Part shown: piece after piece, positions 57,899 to 64,000 of the stretch
Position numbering within the stretch: position 1 is the first letter of the stretch
Layout of the letters: each line of letters opens with the position of its first letter
Assembly: GCF_003286415.2 (NCBI RefSeq)
Contig: NZ_CP043450.1
Coordinates: 6,014,001-6,078,000 of the forward strand
Length of the DNA stretch: 64,000 nucleotides
Direction of reading: 5' to 3'
From: Mucilaginibacter rubeus
GTDB lineage: Bacteria; Bacteroidota; Bacteroidia; Sphingobacteriales; Sphingobacteriaceae
Program-made: the position numbers and the translations under genes
Notes under the pieces: model-generated
Database searches by the model: none
Seen by the model: only the letters and a program-made list of their open reading frames with translations
Told to the model about the DNA's origin: nothing

Positions 57899-59086
57899 CT
57901 ACTTGTGTTTAATTACCACGATACCTGTGGCCTGCGCCCCCGATGTTGCCAGCATCACCAACGAAGCATTTTTCCAATAACCCGCAATACCGCTATTACT
58001 ACCCTGTGCAGAACCATATCCGCATATATATACATCATTATTGTAAAACGCTATCCCCGTGGGATTTGGAGCCTGCCCATTCATCCCCAACATGACAACG
58101 GCATTATCTTTTTTATAATAACCGTTACTTGCATCATATGGCCCTGCCGTATAAACGATAGAACCATTTATGCCAATTACGCTGCTTTTTGAATAAATAG
58201 AATTATCAAATAGTTGAACCCCAATAGTATTTTTCCAATACACTGCGCCACCGATGTCCGTAGGTTTCGCCAGGATGCCCGTGGCCGGAATAATGAAGCC
58301 GGCCATATAAATATCAGTTCCCTGAACCACAAGGTCATTTACCGTAGATTTCGCGGATAAATTACCAAAACTTGATGAATAGGTTGTTAGATTAGTTGCT
58401 GTGCCATTTTTCCAGTATAAAGCAACTATATTACCGCCACCATATGTACCGTTGCCAAAACCACCAACGTACACATCATTACCAGAAACTGAAATAGCCA
58501 ATGCATTGGCGTTAGGCAGGCCACCACTTATATCTCCAATGGGATTTACCAACTTATTAATAACTCCATTTTTCCAGTATGCTGCAACCATAACAGGTGG
58601 TACAGAAGTTCCATAAACGTAATTATCAAAATTCCCCGATACGTAAACATCTGGCCCCTGCACAACAATATCCGTAGCAGCACCATCATCTAATATAACC
58701 ATGCTGCCATTTTTCCAGTAAACAGCTTTCTTTTTCCCGCTGACCTCTGCGGATCCCGCTACATAAACATCGTCATCTTTAATAAAGATAGCTTTGGCCA
58801 CTGTGTTTGAAGTGCCATCGCCTAATTTAACAAGCGTGTTACCTTTCCAATACACGGCGGTAGAATTGAATCCAATTAACAAATTCCCGCTTACATAAAC
58901 ATCAGTTTCAGGGGCTGCAGGCGGGATTACAATCGGTGGGGGAATTACGACAGGCGGAGATACCACCGAAGGGCGCACAACCGGCGGAGACACGGGCAAC
59001 GGTCCCTTAGATTTCCCGCATGCGGCTATAAAAAAAAGTATAAGCAGCACGCATATTCGATAATTGGGTTTAGTTACTTTAAACAT
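57899..59086 (-). CDS. Repeat-rich surface lipoprotein (beta-propeller-like)
   Basis: Start at ATG 59086, since the lipoprotein signal (CVLLILFFIAACGKSKG) follows; the longer frame to 59152 is not needed. 395 residues. After a Pro/Val-rich linker (residues about 32-60) there are about seven repeats of 45-60 residues with the theme DVYVSGN…AVYWKNG…(V/L)L. The count and motif suggest a seven-bladed propeller of the extracellular-repeat type. Function unknown; exposed on the cell surface or facing the periplasm. Confidence 0.7.
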   Translation of the reverse strand: MFKVTKPNYRICVLLILFFIAACGKSKGPLPVSPPVVRPSVVSPPVVIPPPIVIPPAAPETDVYVSGNLLIGFNSTAVYWKGNTLVKLGDGTSNTVAKAIFIKDDDVYVAGSAEVSGKKKAVYWKNGSMVILDDGAATDIVVQGPDVYVSGNFDNYVYGTSVPPVMVAAYWKNGVINKLVNPIGDISGGLPNANALAISVSGNDVYVGGFGNGTYGGGNIVALYWKNGTATNLTTYSSSFGNLSAKSTVNDLVVQGTDIYMAGFIIPATGILAKPTDIGGAVYWKNTIGVQLFDNSIYSKSSVIGINGSIVYTAGPYDASNGYYKKDNAVVMLGMNGQAPNPTGIAFYNNDVYICGYGSAQGSNSGIAGYWKNASLVMLATSGAQATGIVVIKHK

Positions 59087-59454
59087 GACTTGCATAAGGA
59101 TTAGTATGCTAATATAATAATCCCCCATTATTATATACATTACTACCTGCAAGATTTGGCGTTTTGGTTAAATATTCAGCGTAAGCTTTTATCATAGTAT
59201 TGGTTTTAATCCGGAATTATTTCCGCCGCAAGTACTACCCCATTACCATGTAATTTTCAAAAGACTTATACCCGGTGATAATAAATATTCATTACGTTTC
59301 CGCCGCAAGCAACGATATCAAGTCTTTAAATAAAAGACATTAAATCCTGTTAATGAACACAATCAGATTATTTAAAGAAACCACTCAAAAATACTGATCA
59401 AAACAGCCGGCAGGTAGCATAAGATATGAGCATTTCAACAATGTTGATTTCACA
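59087..59454. other. Intergenic stretch, no gene seen
   Basis: About 370 bp between the lipoprotein start and the terminator of the elongation-factor gene. It should contain the lipoprotein promoter; no clear box, RNA or repeat was recognised. Confidence 0.5.
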
Positions 59455-59488
59455 AAGAAGCCTCAAAGCTTTCGCTTTGAGGCTTCTT
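59455..59488. terminator. Strong hairpin terminator after efp
   Basis: A 15-bp stem AAGAAGCCTCAAAGC/GCTTTGAGGCTTCTT with loop TTTC. T runs on the plus side (seven T) and a shorter one on the minus side. It lies 48 bp past the efp stop. Confidence 0.85.
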
Positions 59489-59536
59489 TTTTTGATGTAA
59501 TACAGATAACTTCATTTAAAAGTTATTCCTGATGGC

Positions 59537-60097
59537 TTATTTTACACGCTCAACATATTCGCCAGTACGTGTATCTACTTTTATTTTATCACCCTGATTT
59601 ATAAAAAGCGGCACTTTCATTTCTATGCCATTCTCCGTCGTCGCGTTTTTCAACGCGCCGGAAGAGGTGTCACCTTTAACAGCTGGTTCGGTATAAGTAA
59701 TTTCCAGGTCAACATGATTTGGCGCGGTTGCCATTATTGGCTCTTCACTTTCAAAAGATACAATTACATTCATCCCTTCTTTCAAAAATTTAGCAGCCGG
59801 GCCAAACAGGGCTTTAGGAATACTATGCTGATCATAAGTAGTATTATCCATGATCACCATGTAATCGCCCTCTTCATACAGGTATTGATAATCATTAGTT
59901 TCTACCCGGCAAATCTCAACCTGCTCGTCAGTAGCCAAACGGGCTTCTACAATTTTTCCTGTTTTAATGTTACGAAACTTATCTAAATAGAAAGCTCCGC
60001 CTTTGCCCGGTGTGCGATGTAAAACTTCCGTAACAGTTACCAACTCGCCGTTGTAGCGTAATATATTCCCTACTTTAATTTCAGATGCCTTTGCCAT
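59537..60097 (-). CDS. efp: Elongation factor P
   Basis: Start at ATG 60097 (MAKASEIKVGNILRYNGELV), 186 residues, the usual EF-P length; the longer frame to 60127 adds ten unconserved residues. Three OB/KOW-type domains. Lys32 at the loop tip in TPGKGGAF is the residue that enters the peptidyl-transferase site. The C-terminus GDKIKVDTRTGEYVERVK is canonical. It relieves ribosome stalling at polyproline. No modification gene is adjacent. Confidence 0.97.
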   Translation of the reverse strand: MAKASEIKVGNILRYNGELVTVTEVLHRTPGKGGAFYLDKFRNIKTGKIVEARLATDEQVEICRVETNDYQYLYEEGDYMVIMDNTTYDQHSIPKALFGPAAKFLKEGMNVIVSFESEEPIMATAPNHVDLEITYTEPAVKGDTSSGALKNATTENGIEMKVPLFINQGDKIKVDTRTGEYVERVK

Positions 60098-60177
60098 GAA
60101 AATACCTTTGTAAATTTTTGAAGCCAAAGATAGGTCAAGTTATTGAAAAAGCTTTATCTAAAAACAACAGGGAATTG

Positions 60178-63100
60178 CTATTCGCTCCTTAAACTCTTCA
60201 CAGGGTTAGCCAGGGCCGCTCTCATCGCCTTGTAACCTACGCTTGTCCAGGCAATAATTACCGATGCCAATACCGCCACAATAAATATATCGGGACCAAT
60301 AGTGATCCTGTAGGTAAAATCCTGCAGCCATTTATGCATAAAATAATACCCTATAGGGGCTGATATAGCGAACGCGATAACAATAAGCACAGTAAACTCT
60401 TTGGAGAACAGGTAAATAATATGCCCAACGGATGCTCCCAAGGTTTTACGGATACCGACCTCTTTAGTGCGCTGCAAAGCCATGAATGACACAAGACCAT
60501 ACAAGCCAAGGCATGAAATGAATATCGCTATACCGGCAAATATTTTGAAAAGTGTGGATAGCTCCTCCTCGTTGTTATAAAAACTGGCAATGGTTTTATC
60601 AAGAAACTGGTATTCATAGATCCCTTCCGGATAGGTCTTGTTCCACAGGGTTTCAACACTGGCCAGGGTTTGCTTCAGGTTTTGAGGGCTAACCTTAATA
60701 TTCAGCCTGGAATACTGTGCTTTCCAGGGTCCCATCAATACTGGCGGAATAGCGGTGCGCAGTGAACCTGTATTAAAATCCTTTACCACACCGGTAATTC
60801 GCGCTTTTAGATTTTTGTTATTCCATAGCATGATGTTTTTACCTATGACCTGCTTTGGATCGGTGATACCCAATTTATGGATCAAGGTTTCATTAACAAC
60901 ATAGCCTGATATGGTATCCGCTTTATTGTACGGGCCTCCTGCTAAAAACTGGATATCGTATAATTTGAAATAATCAACATCGGCCCATTTCAAACATGCG
61001 CCAAAATCAACCTGCTTGTCTGCATTATTGAATTTAAAATCGCTAAACCAACCACCATTATCAGATGGGGCGTATAAACTAACGCTTACAGCTTTAATGC
61101 CCGGTTGCTGCAAAAGCTGATCTTTCAGTGCCCCCACTCTTGCCCTGCTGATACTATCGCCGGGAAAAGGAACGGTAATTACAGCATCTTTATTAAATCC
61201 GAGCGATTTGCTTTTGAAATAATTCATCTGATAGATCAATACCAGCGTTCCGATCACGAGGAATTGAGCTATGCAGAATTGCACCACCACCAGCACCCGC
61301 CGTAGGGATATACCACTCGCGCGCCCGGCATTGATCTTATTTCTTAAGGCCTCCATTGGGTTAAACCCGGATAATACCAGCGCGGGGTAAAACCCGGCCA
61401 AAAACGTAACCCCAATAACTACTCCGGCCAAAAACAAGATCACCATCGGGTCTGCCAGGAAGCCCCCGCTTAGCTGCACCTCAAGCAAACTGTTCAGCAT
61501 TGGTAAAGTGATAAGGGCAGCAATTGCGGCCAACACAACGGCAAACAAGGTAATGATCAAGGTTTCGGCAATAAATTGCAGAACCAGTTGGTACCGGTTA
61601 CTGCCCAAAACTTTACGTATGCCAACCTCTTTTGAGCGGTTTACAGCCTGCGCGGTAGCCAGATTAATAAAGTTAACACAGGCTATAACCAGCAGAAATA
61701 AGCCAATCAAACTGATAACATTAATGAGTTGCTTGCTAAAGGGGTGGTTGCTATACACATTAACCTCGGTGTTATAATGCATATCGGCCAATGCCTGTAA
61801 TTGAAAAATCTCGTTTTTGTTGTAAGGTGCCGGGATATGTCTTTTAGCCAGTGATGCAAGCTCGGTGTTAAGCTGCTTTTCATTCATGCCCAGGGGCAAA
61901 ACAACGTAACAATTCTTGTCGCTGAAAGTACTTATCCAATCCTGGGCATTCCCGCTAAGGTCGCCCCCCTTGTCAACAAGCGTGATCCAGGATATTGCCA
62001 GTTTTAACGGAAAATCAGTATTCACCGGTGTATCCTCCAATATCCCGGTCACCTTCAAATCGCGCCTATTTTCATATCGCACTATTTTCCCCATGGCCTT
62101 ATGCCAATCGCCAAAAAACTTATCGGCTTCGCTACGGGATAGCACAATGGTATTAGGCTCTGCTAAGGCGGTATTTTTATCTCCCGCCAGCCAGCTAAAT
62201 GCAAAAATCTGAAAGAAGGCCGGATCAGCATAATAAGCCAGATCTTCTTTAAACTTCTTCATAGCGCCAACATTTCGCGCGTCCCCCACGGCATAATGCG
62301 AACCATCATTCTTCATGATATTCGCTACCTGTTTTACCTGCGGGATGTCAAGCTTTAAACCTTCTGCCAGCGGTAAAGGAGTCCCCGAATTGGCATGCGT
62401 ACCATCGGGACCGCTGTTCGCTGTCACAACGCGATAGATCCTGTCTTTATTAGCATGAAAATTATCAAAACTTGTTTCATACTGCACAACGAGGAATATC
62501 AGCAGGCAGGCGGCAATGCCTATTGCCAAACCTGTAATATTAATGGAAGCGTAGCTTTTGTTACGCATAAGATTGCGCCAGGCGATTTTGAAGTAATTTT
62601 TGATCATTGCTTTGCGATTTGGTTTCATACCGGTCCATTTCGGGGCCGTTTCCTGGTACAAAAATACCGTCGCAAAACGGGGCTGGCGCTCCAAATTATA
62701 ATATGGTCGCTCTTTTTTGAGTTCAGATTTGTATTCTGCGGGGCTTTTACCTGTTAATTCTTTAAACGCGCGGTTAAAGGTAGTTTTGGAATTAAAGCCG
62801 GATTCAAGCGCGATGCCAAGCAGGGTTAAATGTTCATTAGTGGGATCCTGCATTTTCCAGGCTACCTCAGCTACGCGATATTCATTAATGAAATCATTAA
62901 AGCTTTTTTTGAGCACGGTATTAATGATCCGGGATAGTTCGTTAGGGTGCAATTCAAGTTTTTCCGCCAGCGAACGCAAACTAAGCCCCGGGTCCAGATA
63001 ATATTGATTAGCTTTTAATACCCGCTTCAGCCAGGTGCCCTTTTGCCTTAACTCTGCCGGTGCCGCAGGTTTTGAAAGGACGGGTGCAACAGCAGGCACT

Positions 63101-63834
63101 CCAACTTCTGGTCTTAAAAAAGCAATAGCTGCAGTCCTGATGGTTAGTATCACCCAAAGCAGGTAAAAGGGATAATAAGCATATACCCTTAATGTATGAT
63201 GATAACTCCAATAATCGACAGCAGCAAAGAGTGTCCAACATAACCATAGCAAACCGAAACCAGTTAACAAATGATGAAGCCACCTCATCTCATACCGGTA
63301 CCTATCACCATTATTAAATTTTATACGCGCATAAAAACGTTCTATAAGCCGGTGAGATAAATACAGGTAAGTAATGACCGAAGCAAACGCGAGGATCTGC
63401 AATACCGGATTTAACTGTTGAAAAATGGTTGTATTATAGGCAGGCACACCTGTTCTTATGCTTTCGTTAACTTCCAAAATTTGAACACTCAATTCAAACA
63501 ATAGCGGAATAAAATGCAATAAGTCCTTAAACTGGATCTTATACTTAGGATGGGTTAATTTAAGCACGTAAAAGAAAATCAACGGACCAGATGCCAGCGA
63601 AAACTGTAATGGCAACCAACTCCAACGTGTGATATAGTTCGTCAATTCAATATCAATAGACAATATGCGGGCCATGTATAAAACAACAGCCATCAGCGCC
63701 AGGGCCAGGAAGCGGTTTGCCGCCTTATTCACTCTTTTGGTGAACCATAAAAGCATGGCAAAGCCTGCTCCAAGGAAAATAGTTCCTAAAAAGGCAATAT
63801 CATAAGCGTTGATATGGAATGTATAGGTTTTCAA
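60178..63834 (-). CDS. Fusion of membrane-bound AraC regulator with MacB/FtsX permease
   Basis: 1218 residues in one open frame. Residues 1-240 hold about seven TM helices (DIAFLGTIFLGAGFAMLLWF onward). An AraC-type double HTH lies at about 275-370 (LSLRSLAEKLELHPNELSRI; LLGIALESGFNSKTTFNRAF; ELTGKSPAEYKSEL). A short linker follows, and at about 411 a complete permease begins at MIKNYFKIAWRNLMRNKSYA, with MacB periplasmic domains and FtsX helices, ending in ALANPVKSLRSE. Membrane AraC proteins and such permeases are usually separate genes. I see no stop between them. It shares family and C-terminal tail with the permease at the left edge of the window. Confidence 0.85.
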   Translation of the reverse strand: MKTYTFHINAYDIAFLGTIFLGAGFAMLLWFTKRVNKAANRFLALALMAVVLYMARILSIDIELTNYITRWSWLPLQFSLASGPLIFFYVLKLTHPKYKIQFKDLLHFIPLLFELSVQILEVNESIRTGVPAYNTTIFQQLNPVLQILAFASVITYLYLSHRLIERFYARIKFNNGDRYRYEMRWLHHLLTGFGLLWLCWTLFAAVDYWSYHHTLRVYAYYPFYLLWVILTIRTAAIAFLRPEVGVPAVAPVLSKPAAPAELRQKGTWLKRVLKANQYYLDPGLSLRSLAEKLELHPNELSRIINTVLKKSFNDFINEYRVAEVAWKMQDPTNEHLTLLGIALESGFNSKTTFNRAFKELTGKSPAEYKSELKKERPYYNLERQPRFATVFLYQETAPKWTGMKPNRKAMIKNYFKIAWRNLMRNKSYASINITGLAIGIAACLLIFLVVQYETSFDNFHANKDRIYRVVTANSGPDGTHANSGTPLPLAEGLKLDIPQVKQVANIMKNDGSHYAVGDARNVGAMKKFKEDLAYYADPAFFQIFAFSWLAGDKNTALAEPNTIVLSRSEADKFFGDWHKAMGKIVRYENRRDLKVTGILEDTPVNTDFPLKLAISWITLVDKGGDLSGNAQDWISTFSDKNCYVVLPLGMNEKQLNTELASLAKRHIPAPYNKNEIFQLQALADMHYNTEVNVYSNHPFSKQLINVISLIGLFLLVIACVNFINLATAQAVNRSKEVGIRKVLGSNRYQLVLQFIAETLIITLFAVVLAAIAALITLPMLNSLLEVQLSGGFLADPMVILFLAGVVIGVTFLAGFYPALVLSGFNPMEALRNKINAGRASGISLRRVLVVVQFCIAQFLVIGTLVLIYQMNYFKSKSLGFNKDAVITVPFPGDSISRARVGALKDQLLQQPGIKAVSVSLYAPSDNGGWFSDFKFNNADKQVDFGACLKWADVDYFKLYDIQFLAGGPYNKADTISGYVVNETLIHKLGITDPKQVIGKNIMLWNNKNLKARITGVVKDFNTGSLRTAIPPVLMGPWKAQYSRLNIKVSPQNLKQTLASVETLWNKTYPEGIYEYQFLDKTIASFYNNEEELSTLFKIFAGIAIFISCLGLYGLVSFMALQRTKEVGIRKTLGASVGHIIYLFSKEFTVLIVIAFAISAPIGYYFMHKWLQDFTYRITIGPDIFIVAVLASVIIAWTSVGYKAMRAALANPVKSLRSE

Positions 63835-64000
63835 TCAGCTTAAATGGCTCAATCGTTGTTCCAAATATACAACACATTGATCTCCACAAAGATAACCTAT
63901 TTAGATAGAAATACATCGTAACAAAACCGGACATATACCCGTCCGGTTCCGGATGCCAAAGCTGATTACAACCGGCTCCGCTCTTCGCCTGAGCCGCTGT

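Noticed and set aside
62395-62757. Long plus-strand frames within the AraC-permease gene
   Set aside because: Antisense shadows; the minus-strand protein has continuous domain signatures through this stretch.

Overview
The window comes from a Bacteroidota chromosome, most likely Sphingobacteriaceae (Mucilaginibacter/Pedobacter-like). This rests on the MacB/FtsX-type ABC permeases, a GH127 enzyme, DUF6443-type RHS proteins, lipoproteins with N-terminal Cys boxes, and TAnnTTTG-type -7 promoter boxes. Genus is inference; no rRNA is present.

Left chromosome (1-9356): the end of an ABC permease; a head-to-tail minus-strand cluster of response regulator, histidine kinase, TolC-like outer-membrane protein, periplasmic adaptor and CzcA/CusA-type RND pump (metal efflux with its own two-component switch); and a decayed cytochrome b gene.

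Integrated element (about 9357-47628, 38.3 kb): it lies in the 3' end of an initiator tRNA-Met gene and is bounded by the 12-bp direct repeat GTAGCGGGAACA. A large serine recombinase sits at its right end and its reading frame runs through the attachment site into the tRNA. The element has a relaxase, a MobC-like protein, a VirD4-like coupling protein and small membrane partners, but no recognisable mating-pore genes, so I call it an integrative mobilizable element. A second large serine recombinase with a second coupling-type ATPase (13.8-17.1 kb) suggests a composite history.

Cargo of the element is mostly conflict genes. (1) A tight three-gene operon of D12-class adenine methyltransferase, ABC-type ATPase and HNH nuclease (9.4-13.6 kb), a Septu-like pair with an added methylase and the best candidate for an undescribed system. 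(2) An Abi_C/HEPN gene convergent with a TIR gene, followed by a DUF3805-HEPN protein (17.3-20.1 kb). (3) A coiled-coil/membrane/pentapeptide protein and an orphan N6-methylase-like gene (21-23.6 kb). (4) An RHS toxin locus with a REase-fold toxin tip and Imm52-like immunity gene (25.4-34.4 kb). (5) A Lit-like metalloprotease (36.3 kb). (6) A STAND-type NTPase (39.7 kb). An XRE regulator at 37.4 kb lies beside repeats of a GCATAAA/TTTATGC motif that recurs as a perfect palindrome at 23.75 kb, which may link parts of the element in one regulon. Several element genes are broken: two XRE regulators and a DUF1566 lipoprotein.

Right chromosome (47691-64000): SnoaL-like protein, NlpC/P60 peptidase, GH127 enzyme, AraC regulator, SDR, an MG2/TonB-plug protein, a SUKH-4-like immunity protein, MHS-family MFS transporter, a repeat lipoprotein, elongation factor P, and a 1218-residue protein that joins a membrane-bound AraC regulator to a MacB/FtsX permease.
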